Source of the DNA: Gemmiger sp. An194
GTDB taxonomy: Bacteria > Bacillota > Clostridia > Oscillospirales > Ruminococcaceae
Assembly: GCF_002160145.1 (NCBI RefSeq)
Contig: NZ_NFKA01000004.1
Location: 62,001-126,000 of the forward strand
DNA: 64,000 nucleotides
Reading direction: 5' to 3'
Shown here: in pieces, positions 28,435 to 37,339 of the stretch
Numbering within the stretch: the stretch's first letter is position 1
How the letters are laid out: the number at the start of each line of letters is the position of its first letter
Notes under the pieces: generated by a model
The model's database searches: none
What the model saw: only the letters and a program-made list of their open reading frames with translations
What the model was told of the DNA's origin: nothing
Translations under genes and position numbers: made by a program

Positions 28435-29662
28435 GATGATCACCGTTTCCGGGTTGAACCGTTATGTTCGGTCGCTGCTGGACAGCGACCGTTTTTTGTC
28501 TGGAATCGCTATCAAAGGTGAGATTGCCAACTTTGTGCATCACTATAAGAGCGGACATTTTTATTTTTCGCTGAGGGATGATGCCGCCAGCGTGAAGGCA
28601 GTCATGTTCCGGCAGGACGCCCGGCGGCTTGCCTTTACTCCACAGGAAGGAATGCGGGTGATCGTGCGCTGCCGGGTCAGTCTTTACGAAACCACCGGTG
28701 CGTTCCAGATCTACGTACAGGATATGTTTCCGGATGGCATCGGCGCTGCCCAGATGGCCTTTGAGCAGTTGAAGGCCCGCCTGGAACAGGAAGGCCTGTT
28801 CCGTCCCGAGGTCAAGCAGCCCATTCCCACCTGCCCTCGCTGCATCGGCGTGGTCACCAGTGAGACCGGCGCGGCTTTGCAGGATATTCGTAATGTGCTC
28901 AGCCGGCGCTGGCCGCTGGTGAAGCTGCTGCTTGCTCCTGTTAATGTGCAGGGCGATCAGGCCGCGGCCCAGATCGCCCGTGGTATCCAGGTATTGGACC
29001 GTTCCGGAAAAGCCGATGTAATCATTGTGGCCCGTGGCGGCGGCAGCAGGGAAGACCTGTGGGTCTTCAACGATGAAGGCATCGCCCGTGCAGCTTACAG
29101 CTGCAAAACTCCTCTGATTTCCGCCGTCGGCCACGAGATCGATTTCACCATACTGGATTTCGTGGCAGATCTCCGGGCCCCCACTCCTTCGGTCGCAGCA
29201 GAGCTTGCTACCCCGGACCGGCGAGAAACCATGGCAAAACTCATGAATATTTCGGATAATATTCACAAAAATATTCAGTCGAAGCTTGAAATGTGTTATA
29301 ATAGGCTTGATCCACTGGCAGAAAAGTGGGAGTCTTTGACTCCTGCCGCACTCTGCGCCGCCCGCGCAGACAGACTGAATGAACAAGTGCAGTCTTTACA
29401 GACCGGCATGAAGCGGATCTATCAGGATCGACTTCTGGCTATGCGTCACGCGATGCAGCTTGCTCACTCGCTCAGCCCCTACACAGTTTTGGAGCGCGGC
29501 TACGCCATCCCGAAGACTGTAAAGGGAAAGAGCATTACACTTGAACAAGTAGCTCCTGGCGACCGAATTTTGCTGGTTGGCAGCAAAGTGTCGGTTGGCT
29601 GCCTTGTGGAACAAGTGCAAAAGATCGAGGTGCCTAAGAATGAGAAAACCGAAGAGCTTTGA
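28427..29662 (+). CDS. xseA: Exodeoxyribonuclease VII large subunit
   Basis: 411 residues: N-terminal OB fold (VSGLNRYVRSLLDSD, IKGEIANFVHH, GHFYFSLRD), catalytic region with GVVTSETGAALQDI near 140 and RGGGSREDLW near 205, SAVGHEIDFTI, then a long helical C-terminus. It binds XseB subunits to digest single-stranded DNA. CGGGAGG lies 6 nt before ATG 28427. It overlaps xseB by 23 bp. Confidence 0.97.
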   Translation: MAEMITVSGLNRYVRSLLDSDRFLSGIAIKGEIANFVHHYKSGHFYFSLRDDAASVKAVMFRQDARRLAFTPQEGMRVIVRCRVSLYETTGAFQIYVQDMFPDGIGAAQMAFEQLKARLEQEGLFRPEVKQPIPTCPRCIGVVTSETGAALQDIRNVLSRRWPLVKLLLAPVNVQGDQAAAQIARGIQVLDRSGKADVIIVARGGGSREDLWVFNDEGIARAAYSCKTPLISAVGHEIDFTILDFVADLRAPTPSVAAELATPDRRETMAKLMNISDNIHKNIQSKLEMCYNRLDPLAEKWESLTPAALCAARADRLNEQVQSLQTGMKRIYQDRLLAMRHAMQLAHSLSPYTVLERGYAIPKTVKGKSITLEQVAPGDRILLVGSKVSVGCLVEQVQKIEVPKNEKTEEL

Positions 29663-29873
29663 AGAGGGCAGCGCATCCCTGCAGGAGGTGCTGGATCAGC
29701 TTTCCGACCCGGCAACACCATTGGATAAAGCCATTAAGCTTTACAGCGATGCCGCCAGTCTGATTGCATATTGCAACGAAACCCTGGAGCACGCCAAGCT
29801 GGAAATGGAGCGCATCGACCTTTCGCTTTCTTCCAGCATCGGTCATACTGGAGAGGAGGATATTCTTGCATGA
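29640..29873 (+). CDS. xseB: Exodeoxyribonuclease VII small subunit
   Basis: 77 residues with the XseB pattern: KSFEEGSASLQEVLDQLSDP, then LDKAIKLYSDAASLIAYCNETL. The start ATG 29640 lies inside xseA with GAGGTG 7 nt upstream. The stop overlaps ispA as ATGA. Confidence 0.95.
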   Translation: MRKPKSFEEGSASLQEVLDQLSDPATPLDKAIKLYSDAASLIAYCNETLEHAKLEMERIDLSLSSSIGHTGEEDILA

Positions 29874-30754
29874 TGACCTATGAGCAACAGTATGATATGT
29901 ACCTAAATGAGATCCAGACTGCTCTCCAAAAGGCCTGTGACACATACCTGCCGGAGGAATCCAGAGTTTGCCAGGCTGCACGCTACAGTCTCCTTGCCGG
30001 TGGCAAACGAATTCGCGCAGTTCTCACCATGGCTTGCTGCGATATGCTGGGCGGGGATTGGCGAGCTTCTGCGTATTTTGCCGCAGCAGTAGAGATGCTG
30101 CACTGCTTCTCCCTAATCCATGACGATCTGCCTTGCATGGATGACGATGACTTCCGCCGGGGCAAGCCCTCCTGCCACAAGGCCTTCGATGAAGCGACTG
30201 CTCTGCTTGCAGGAGATGTGCTGCTCACTGAAGCATTTGAGGTGATTGCTGATACCCCGCTGCCGGAACGCGCCCGTGTGGAAGCTGCTCGTTTGCTGGC
30301 CATAGGCGGCGGCAGCAGGGGAATGATCTGGGGGCAGGAACTGGATGTGACCTTTGAAGGTCAGCCCTTAAATGAGGAGCTGCTCCGAAAGATCCACAAA
30401 AACAAGACCGGTGCACTGATCAATGCCGCAGTACAGATGGGTGTGTCTGCCGCTGGCGGAACCGCCGAGGACGCGGCAAGCCTGGAACGGTACGCATTTG
30501 ATCTTGGGCTTGTTTTCCAAATCGTAGACGATGTGCTGGATGTAATCTCCACACCGGAAGAGCTGGGCAAACCCATCGGGAGCGATCAGGAAAACGGAAA
30601 AGTCACTTTTGCAACGATCTATGCCCCACTGGGTGCACTGGAACTGGCGCAGCGGATCAACGACGAGAGCTGTCAGGCGCTGAGCCAGGCCTATGGTGAC
30701 CGGGCGCAGTTCCTGATTCGACTGGCCAGTCAGCTGGTCACTCGGCGCAAATGA
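29870..30754 (+). CDS. ispA: Polyprenyl (farnesyl) diphosphate synthase
   Basis: 294 residues with the first aspartate-rich motif DDLPCMDDDDFRRG near residue 84 and the second DDVLD near 220, plus GGKRIR near 44. It condenses isopentenyl diphosphate with allylic diphosphates, giving FPP or GPP for undecaprenyl and quinone pathways. ATG 29870 is chosen over the adjacent ATG 29873 by the ATGA overlap with xseB and by GAGAGGAGG 10 nt upstream. dxs, the first enzyme of the MEP pathway, lies two genes downstream. Confidence 0.95.
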   Translation: MMTYEQQYDMYLNEIQTALQKACDTYLPEESRVCQAARYSLLAGGKRIRAVLTMACCDMLGGDWRASAYFAAAVEMLHCFSLIHDDLPCMDDDDFRRGKPSCHKAFDEATALLAGDVLLTEAFEVIADTPLPERARVEAARLLAIGGGSRGMIWGQELDVTFEGQPLNEELLRKIHKNKTGALINAAVQMGVSAAGGTAEDAASLERYAFDLGLVFQIVDDVLDVISTPEELGKPIGSDQENGKVTFATIYAPLGALELAQRINDESCQALSQAYGDRAQFLIRLASQLVTRRK

Positions 30755-30773
30755 TTGAAATGGAGAGGATTCG

Positions 30774-31241
30774 ATGGACTGGATCAAAGAAATATATTGT
30801 TGGAACTACATGCTGTCGGTTTCACTCACAGCCTGGCTGATTGCACAGGTGCTGAAAACGATCATCAATTTCATCTTAATGGGCAAATTCCGGGTAGAGC
30901 GTATGTGGGGGTCCGGCGGTATGCCCAGCGCACACTCCGCCACTGTATGTGCGCTGGTGATTGCTGCCGGTCGTTCGCAGGGTACGCATTCGGAAGTTTT
31001 TGCCCTTGCAGCAGTTATGGCTGTGATCGTAATGTACGACGCCATGGGGGTACGTCGAGAAACCGGCGAACAGGCCAAGATCCTGAATCAACTGCTGTCT
31101 GACTGGCTGGATGAGGAAGCCAAACGCACCCCCATCCTTGGTGATAAAAAGCTGAAGGAAATGGTCGGTCACACTCCTTTTGAGGTGTTTGGTGGCGCGG
31201 CCGTAGGCATTGCAACCGGTTTGCTGATCCCAATGATGTGA
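30774..31241 (+). CDS. Divergent PAP2 (DUF212/YuiD) membrane protein
   Basis: 155 residues with about four hydrophobic segments, GGMPSAHSA near residue 47 and YDAMGVRRETGEQA near 85, the hallmarks of the divergent PAP2 family. Members are suspected phosphatidic-acid or isoprenyl-phosphate phosphatases, which would fit the ispA-dxs neighbours, but the activity is inferred. GGAGAGG precedes ATG 30774. Confidence 0.92.
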   Translation: MDWIKEIYCWNYMLSVSLTAWLIAQVLKTIINFILMGKFRVERMWGSGGMPSAHSATVCALVIAAGRSQGTHSEVFALAAVMAVIVMYDAMGVRRETGEQAKILNQLLSDWLDEEAKRTPILGDKKLKEMVGHTPFEVFGGAAVGIATGLLIPMM

Positions 31242-31273
31242 TGGAACCACTGTCTTTTTAGAAGGATTGTATC

Positions 31274-33133
31274 ATGGCATATTCATTATTGGAACAAATC
31301 AATAGCCCACAGGATCTGAAGCAGCTTCCTTCCGGGCAACTGACGCCTCTCTGCGAAGAGATTCGAGCGTTTCTGATCGAAAGTGTCTCCAAAACCGGAG
31401 GGCATCTTTCTTCCAACTTGGGTACCATTGAACTTACGGTTGCAATGCATCGTGCATTCACCACCCCCACAGATAAAATCGTATTTGATGTGGGACATCA
31501 ATGTTATACCCACAAACTTTTGACCGGCCGACGGCAGCAATTCGATGTGCTGCGCAAGCTGAACGGCCTTTCCGGTTTCCCTAGCCCCCGAGAGAGCGCC
31601 CATGACGCGTTTATTTCCGGGCATGGCAATACTGCTATTTCGGTAGCCATTGGCATGGCTAGGGCAAAAAAGCTGAAAAATGAACCCGGAAAAGTCATCG
31701 CTCTGGTTGGTGACGGTGCGTTTACGGGCGGCATGGTTTACGAGGGCATGAACAACATCGATACCCTCAATAACCTGATTGTGATTTTGAACGACAACAA
31801 GATGTCGATCTCCAAAAATGTAGGTTCTCTGTCCCGTTATCTCACTGTGCTGCGCACAAACCCGGAATACAATCGGGCCAAAGCCAGTACAGAAACCGTT
31901 CTATCAGCGATTCCGTTACTGGGCACCCCGCTGGTTCGAGCGCTGCAGAGTGGCAAAGCATTACTGCGCCGAGGCCTATACCATTCCACCATGTTTGAGG
32001 AAATGGGGTTCCAGTATCTTGGTCCTGTGGATGGTCACGATGTGATCAAGCTGACCGAACTGTTTCAGAATCTACACCATCAAACTGCACCGGTTTTTGT
32101 ACATGCAGTCACTGTAAAGGGGAAAGGCTTTAAACCTGCTGAGGAGAATCCCGGCGAGTTCCATGGCGTCTCTTCCTTTGATCCCTCCCATGCGCTGGAC
32201 CCGGATGTGGCCCCTGCTGCTTCCTTCTCCACCTGCTTCGGCCAGCATCTGGAAGCGCTGGCCGAGAGACGCACCAACGTGTGCGCAATTACCGCCGCCA
32301 TGAAGTACGGTACCGGGCTGCAGTATTTCTACCGGCGTTTCCCCGATCGATTCTTTGATGTGGGCATGGCTGAACAGCATGCGGTAACCTTTGCTGCCGG
32401 CCTGGCCAGTCAGGGAATGCTGCCGGTGGTAGCCATTTATTCCACCTTTCTGCAGCGCGCCTATGACCAGATGATTCACGACGTATGTCTGATGAATCTG
32501 AACGTAGTATTCGCTGTAGATCGGGCCGGTCTTGTTCCTGGAGACGGTGAAACTCATCAGGGTATTTATGACCCCGCCTTCTTCCGTCAGATCGGCATTC
32601 CGGTCTACTCGCCTTGTAACTATGCAGAGCTGACCTACTGGCTGGAGTATCTTCTGGACCAGGGGAAGGGCCCTCGTGCTATCCGTTATGCACGCGGCGG
32701 CGAGCCGGAAGCGCTTTCTGCACTGGGCTGCAGCAAACAGCCCTATGATGTATATGCAGCCGAAGGCCAGGCCAAGACCGCTCTGGTTACCTATGGTACT
32801 CTGACCGCTGAGGTTCTAAAAGCGGCACAGCTGCTCCGGCAACAGGGGACAGCCGTGGATGTGTATAAGCTTGTGCAGATCAATCCTCTCCCCGAAGGGT
32901 TGTGCGAGGCATTGACCCGATATGACCACATTCTCTTTGCAGAAGAATGCGTGGCACAAGGCGGAATCGGCGATTCCTTGGGTGCCGCACTTTCAGAATA
33001 CCGATGGCCAGGTCATCTGACTCTGCGCGGCGTGCACAGTGGTCGTGCAATTCCCCACGCTTCTGTAGCCGAACTTCGAGAGGTTCTTGGGCTGGATGCC
33101 GCCAGCCTTGCAAATGCAATAGAAAGGGACTAA
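31274..33133 (+). CDS. dxs: 1-deoxy-D-xylulose-5-phosphate synthase
   Basis: 619 residues. The thiamine diphosphate motif GDGAFTGGMVYEGMNN lies near residues 148-163, the DRAGLVPGDGETHQG signature near 415, and HGVS/DPSHALDP in between; a transketolase C-terminal domain follows. It condenses pyruvate and glyceraldehyde-3-phosphate to DXP. AGAAGGA precedes ATG 31274. Confidence 0.97.
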   Translation: MAYSLLEQINSPQDLKQLPSGQLTPLCEEIRAFLIESVSKTGGHLSSNLGTIELTVAMHRAFTTPTDKIVFDVGHQCYTHKLLTGRRQQFDVLRKLNGLSGFPSPRESAHDAFISGHGNTAISVAIGMARAKKLKNEPGKVIALVGDGAFTGGMVYEGMNNIDTLNNLIVILNDNKMSISKNVGSLSRYLTVLRTNPEYNRAKASTETVLSAIPLLGTPLVRALQSGKALLRRGLYHSTMFEEMGFQYLGPVDGHDVIKLTELFQNLHHQTAPVFVHAVTVKGKGFKPAEENPGEFHGVSSFDPSHALDPDVAPAASFSTCFGQHLEALAERRTNVCAITAAMKYGTGLQYFYRRFPDRFFDVGMAEQHAVTFAAGLASQGMLPVVAIYSTFLQRAYDQMIHDVCLMNLNVVFAVDRAGLVPGDGETHQGIYDPAFFRQIGIPVYSPCNYAELTYWLEYLLDQGKGPRAIRYARGGEPEALSALGCSKQPYDVYAAEGQAKTALVTYGTLTAEVLKAAQLLRQQGTAVDVYKLVQINPLPEGLCEALTRYDHILFAEECVAQGGIGDSLGAALSEYRWPGHLTLRGVHSGRAIPHASVAELREVLGLDAASLANAIERD

Positions 33134-33136
33134 GCA

Positions 33137-33943
33137 TTGAAAATTCGATTGGATCAATATCTGTGCCAGAATGGTCTGGTACAAAGCCGGGAACGGGCAA
33201 AGGCTCTGATCATGTCCGGCATCGTATTTGTGAACGAGCAAAAGGCCGATAAAGCAGGCGAAATGATCTCTCCGGATGCGAAGGTTGAAGTGCGCGGCCA
33301 CGACATCGGCTATGTGAGCCGTGGCGGCTTAAAACTGGAAAAAGCCATGCGCGCCTTCCCGCTGACCCCAAACGGAAAGGTCTGCATGGACATCGGTGCA
33401 TCCACCGGTGGTTTTACCGACTGCATGCTGCAGAACGGCGCCCGTAAGGTATACGCTGTGGATGTGGGCTATGGCCAGCTGGCCTGGAAGCTGCGTACCG
33501 ACGAGCGTGTCGTCAACATGGAGCGGACCAACATCCGCAACGTTACTCTGGACATGCTGGAGGAACCGGTTGAATTTTTCAGCGTGGATGTCTCGTTTAT
33601 TTCTTTGAAACATATTTTCCCGGTGGCTCAGGCGGTTACTGCTGACCACGCCACTGGCGTATGTCTGGTCAAGCCTCAGTTCGAAGCTGGCCGGGAAAAG
33701 GTGGGCAAAAAAGGTGTCGTGCGCGAACCTGAGACCCATCGGGAAGTAATCCTGCAGGCTGCCGGGTACGCGGCTGCCAACGGTTTTTCCGTGCTGGGAC
33801 TGGACTATTCTCCGATTAAAGGCCCGGAAGGGAACATCGAATTTCTGCTGTTCGTGGAAAAGGCAACGGATCAGCCTGTCCTTCTGCAGGAAGAATTGGC
33901 CGATCAGGTTGTCAGTGCCGCACACGGGGCTTTGGATCTGTAA
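33137..33943 (+). CDS. tlyA: TlyA family rRNA 2'-O-methyltransferase
   Basis: 268 residues: N-terminal S4 domain (RLDQYLCQNGLVQSRERAKALI), then a Rossmann methyltransferase domain with DIGASTGGFTD near residue 82 and KPQFEAGREKVGKKG near 178. TlyA methylates 16S and/or 23S rRNA riboses with SAM; in Firmicutes the target is less certain. The start is TTG 33137, 4 bp after the dxs stop, with AAAGGGA upstream. Confidence 0.93.
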   Translation: MKIRLDQYLCQNGLVQSRERAKALIMSGIVFVNEQKADKAGEMISPDAKVEVRGHDIGYVSRGGLKLEKAMRAFPLTPNGKVCMDIGASTGGFTDCMLQNGARKVYAVDVGYGQLAWKLRTDERVVNMERTNIRNVTLDMLEEPVEFFSVDVSFISLKHIFPVAQAVTADHATGVCLVKPQFEAGREKVGKKGVVREPETHREVILQAAGYAAANGFSVLGLDYSPIKGPEGNIEFLLFVEKATDQPVLLQEELADQVVSAAHGALDL

Positions 33944-33976
33944 CACCCCAGAAGGTCTGCGAAAGGAACGATCCGC

Positions 33977-34822
33977 ATGACTGTTTTTATTATTCCAAAC
34001 ACGACAAAACCGCGGGCTCGGACTGTAACCGCTCAGGCTGTACGAATTCTGCACAGTGCCGGCGCTGATGTGATCCTGGCCATCGGATCTGATGTGGAAA
34101 CTCTGCCCGGTGTACGCTACATGCCCAAAGATCAGGCATTCACCGAATGTGATGTGGTGATTACCGTGGGCGGCGATGGTACAATCCTTCACACCGCCAA
34201 GGATTGTCTGGAATACAACAAACCGATTCTGGGCATCAATCTGGGTCGAATGGGTTTTTTGGCCACCTGCGAAGTGAACGAGATGCAAGCCAAGCTTACT
34301 CGGCTTGCCAAGGGGCAGTTTCAATGCGATAAGCGCATGCTTTTGAACGCTATTGTGGATGATGATGTGTCCCACGCACAAACCGCTTTAAATGATGTGG
34401 TTATTTACAAAGGGCATCGGCTTCAGACCATTGATTTTAACATCTACTGCGATGCCATTCTGGTCAATCATTGTTCCGGTGATGGTGTGATTGTTTCTAC
34501 ACCAACCGGGTCTACTGCCTATTCGCTTTCCGCCGGGGGACCGATTTTGGACGCACATATCGAAGGTATCGTGGTCAGCATGATCTGCGCTCACAGTCTG
34601 CATCAGCCATCCATGGTTTTTGCAGCTGACCGTTGCATCCGCATTGAAGTGAATGCAAAAGGGCGAAACGAGATTTTCATCAGCACGGATGGGGAAGAGG
34701 AACGCTCTCTGCGGGACGGAGGTCATGTGGAAGTGGAGCTTTCCCGCCAAAGTATTCGTCTGGTCACCTTTAGCCTGGCTGATCAGTTTGACGCTATCGA
34801 CAGAAAATTACGAGGGAGGTAA
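33977..34822 (+). CDS. nadK: NAD kinase
   Basis: 281 residues with GGDGTILH near residue 66 (the GGDG motif), NLGRMGFLA near 88, and TPTGSTAYSLSAGGP near 176. It phosphorylates NAD to NADP. AAAGGA precedes ATG 33977; the stop lies 5 bp before argR. Confidence 0.96.
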   Translation: MTVFIIPNTTKPRARTVTAQAVRILHSAGADVILAIGSDVETLPGVRYMPKDQAFTECDVVITVGGDGTILHTAKDCLEYNKPILGINLGRMGFLATCEVNEMQAKLTRLAKGQFQCDKRMLLNAIVDDDVSHAQTALNDVVIYKGHRLQTIDFNIYCDAILVNHCSGDGVIVSTPTGSTAYSLSAGGPILDAHIEGIVVSMICAHSLHQPSMVFAADRCIRIEVNAKGRNEIFISTDGEEERSLRDGGHVEVELSRQSIRLVTFSLADQFDAIDRKLRGR

Positions 34823-34827
34823 CGCCG

Positions 34828-35295
34828 GTGAAAGGTGAACGCCATAATAAAATTCTTGAATTGATCCAGCAACATGCAATCGACCGGCAGGAGGATCTGC
34901 TGCGCTATTTGAAGGATGCCGGCTTCCAGGTCACGCAGGCCACGGTATCCCGAGATATCCGGGAACTGCATCTGGTTAAAGTTGCAGCAGGCGGCGGACA
35001 GTATCGTTATGTATCCGCAGCTGCAGCCAGCAGCCAGCAGGTGCATTCTCCTGGCCGGTTTGAAATGATCTTTCGGGAGTCTGTGCTTAAAATCGACTAT
35101 GCAGGTCACACCGTTCTGGTCAAATGCTTTTCGGGCATGGCCAACGCTGCCTGTGAGCTGTTTGATTCCATGAAATGGGAGGAAGAGGTTGTTGGCACCC
35201 TTTCCGGCGACGATACCTTCCTGATCTTGATGCGCACTGAGGCAGATGCTCAGCACCTGTGCCAGACCCTGAGTCAGTACGTGGCCAAACGCTGA
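34828..35295 (+). CDS. argR: Arginine repressor ArgR
   Basis: 155 residues: winged-helix DNA-binding domain (RHNKILELI, then QATVSRDIRELHLVKV near residue 37) and a C-terminal hexamerisation/arginine-binding domain with GTLSGDDTFLIL near 129. The start is GTG 34828 with GGGAGG 8 nt upstream. The nadK-argR-recN order is common in Firmicutes, where ArgR regulates arginine metabolism genes elsewhere. Confidence 0.95.
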   Translation: MKGERHNKILELIQQHAIDRQEDLLRYLKDAGFQVTQATVSRDIRELHLVKVAAGGGQYRYVSAAAASSQQVHSPGRFEMIFRESVLKIDYAGHTVLVKCFSGMANAACELFDSMKWEEEVVGTLSGDDTFLILMRTEADAQHLCQTLSQYVAKR

Positions 35296-35331
35296 GCAGA
35301 ACGCAATCACAGGAAGGATTGATCAGGCTCC

Positions 35332-36990
35332 ATGTTAACCTCATTACGAATCGAAAATGTTGCGGTAATTGAAAAAGTTCAGGTACAGTTCACCGCCGGA
35401 CTGAATGTTCTGACCGGCGAAACCGGTGCCGGTAAATCGATTCTGATCGATTCCATCAGCGCCATTCTGGGCAACCGGATTAGCCGTGATCTGGTGCGTA
35501 CCGGTGCGCCGAAAGCCTGTATCTGGGCCACCTTTGATCAGTTGCCCAAACAGGTGAAGATGCAGCTGGAGCAGGCCGGTTATGATGCAGGCGAAGAGCT
35601 GCTGATCTACCGCGAAATCACTGCGGAAGGGAAAAGCCATTGTCGCATCAATGGTATGCCCGCCACTGTATCGGTCCTTCGGGATATTACCGCCGGGTTG
35701 ATCAATATCCACGGCCAGCACGATAGCCAGGGGCTGACCGACCCCGCGAAGCATCTGGGAATTCTGGATGCTTTTGCACAGAACCAAAATGAATTCAACG
35801 CCTACCGTAAGGTGTATAAAGAGCTTATTGCGGTGAAGCGGCAGGCTGATGCACTGCAGTTGGATGAAGCCGAAAAGCAGCGAAAGATGGAGCTCTTGCG
35901 TTTTCAGTTGAATGAGATTGAGGATGCCGCCTTGCAGATTGGTGAAGAAGAGCGCCTTATTTCCCGACGCCAGATTGTTTCCCATGCGCAAACCATCCTG
36001 GAGCAGATTGCTTCGGCTCACAGTGCGCTTTCCGGTGGAGATGAATTCTCCGGTGCAGCCGACCTGTTGGGAGGCGCCAACGGTTCGCTGGAGCAGGCCG
36101 CTGTTCTGGACGAATCCCTGCAGCCTCTGCAGGAGCGTTTGGCAGACCTTTATTACAGCGCCCGGGAGCTTGCAGTAGATCTGGCTTCCCGGCTGGATGA
36201 CTATGGCTTTGACCCGGCTGAACTTGACCAGCTGGAGCAGCGTTTGGATACCATCTACCGGCTGAAGAACAAATATGGGGCCGATTCTGTGGAGGAACTT
36301 CTGCACATGGCAGAGAAATCCCGCGAGGAACTGGAACACATTGAGCGTGCAGACGAAACTCTGGAACAGCTGAACCAACAGAAGCAGGCTTTGTACAAGG
36401 AAGCCAAGCTTCTGGCTGAAAAACTCACCCAGACCCGTCTGAATTCGTTTGCGCGAATGGAACAACAGCTGGTGGAAGCCTGCACCTTCCTGAATATGCC
36501 CGGCACTCGTTTTGTATTGCAGCACAGTCGGGGACCTTTGGCCGGGTCCGGTCAGGATTCGGTGGAATTCTACATTTCCACCAACCTGGGCGAAGCGCCA
36601 AAGCCGCTGGCAAAAATCGCATCCGGTGGCGAGCTTTCCCGTATTATGCTGGCACTGAAGAGCGCACTGGCAGAAAAGGACGCCATCCCCACTGTTATTT
36701 ACGATGAGATCGACACCGGTGTTTCGGGTCTTGCCGCCGGACGAATCGGCGAAAAGCTTCGCCAGACCTCCAAGGGCCGGCAGGTGCTGTGCATCACCCA
36801 TACCGCACAGATCGCCGCACTGGCCACCAGCCATCTGCTGATCCAGAAAAACGTGGAAGGGCAGCGCACCTTTACCCAGATTCACCCGCTGGACCAGGCA
36901 GGTCGCGTACAGGAGCTGGCACGCATCATTTCCGGCGACCACATCACCGATCTGAGCCTGGCCAACGCCCGGGAAATGCTGTCGCTCTAA
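35332..36990 (+). CDS. recN: DNA repair protein RecN
   Basis: 552 residues, SMC-like: Walker A TGETGAGKS near residues 28-36, long coiled arms between about 150 and 370, ABC signature ASGGELSR near 430, Walker B VIYDEIDTGVSG near 456. It acts early at double-strand breaks. It closes the Asp23-recN run; the tyrS promoter begins 4 bp after its stop. Confidence 0.97.
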   Translation: MLTSLRIENVAVIEKVQVQFTAGLNVLTGETGAGKSILIDSISAILGNRISRDLVRTGAPKACIWATFDQLPKQVKMQLEQAGYDAGEELLIYREITAEGKSHCRINGMPATVSVLRDITAGLINIHGQHDSQGLTDPAKHLGILDAFAQNQNEFNAYRKVYKELIAVKRQADALQLDEAEKQRKMELLRFQLNEIEDAALQIGEEERLISRRQIVSHAQTILEQIASAHSALSGGDEFSGAADLLGGANGSLEQAAVLDESLQPLQERLADLYYSARELAVDLASRLDDYGFDPAELDQLEQRLDTIYRLKNKYGADSVEELLHMAEKSREELEHIERADETLEQLNQQKQALYKEAKLLAEKLTQTRLNSFARMEQQLVEACTFLNMPGTRFVLQHSRGPLAGSGQDSVEFYISTNLGEAPKPLAKIASGGELSRIMLALKSALAEKDAIPTVIYDEIDTGVSGLAAGRIGEKLRQTSKGRQVLCITHTAQIAALATSHLLIQKNVEGQRTFTQIHPLDQAGRVQELARIISGDHITDLSLANAREMLSL

Positions 36991-36993
36991 CCC

Positions 36994-37022
36994 TTGACAA
37001 CGCAAATGCTTTGCGCTATACT
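36994..37022 (+). promoter_or_regulatory. Promoter of the tyrS T-box transcript
   Basis: A perfect TTGACA (36994-36999) and TATACT (37017-37022) are 17 bp apart. Confidence 0.9.
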
Positions 37023-37023
37023 G

Positions 37024-37302
37024 CTAAATATCAAATGCAACGACGGGAAAAAGTAATTGCTCCGTTTGCGGCACAGAGAAGCTCTGGTTGGTGAAAAGGG
37101 CAGCGCAGCAAGCAATGAATACCTCCCTGAGCAGCAGGCTGAACGCCCTGTGGCAAGTAGGCTGTGCCGTGTGCGCCCGTTACCGCGCAGGAGTGTACTT
37201 TTGCACTCCGCAAGGCCCGTTTTCGCGAGAAGCGGGCGAACAGAGGTGGTACCGCGATTTTTCGCCCTCTGCCAAATTCAATTTTGGCAGAGGGCTTTTT
37301 CT
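37024..37302 (+). promoter_or_regulatory. T-box riboswitch, tyrosine specific
   Basis: The conserved T-box sequence AGAGGTGGTACCGCG lies at about 37242-37256. Stem I features include a start resembling ACGACGGGAAAAAGTA and a distal GGTTGGTGAAAA. The proposed specifier is TAC (37120-37122) in GAATACC, a tyrosine codon matching tyrS. The terminator pairs GCCCTCTGCCAAA (37264-37276) with TTTGGCAGAGGGC (37283-37295), followed by TTTTT. Uncharged tRNA-Tyr should stabilise the antiterminator and allow tyrS expression. Confidence 0.95.
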
Positions 37303-37339
37303 ATGCCTTTTGCCGCAAAGACACAGGAGGAGAATACAC

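Noticed and set aside
35344-37005. 553-codon minus-strand frame
   Set aside because: Antisense to recN.
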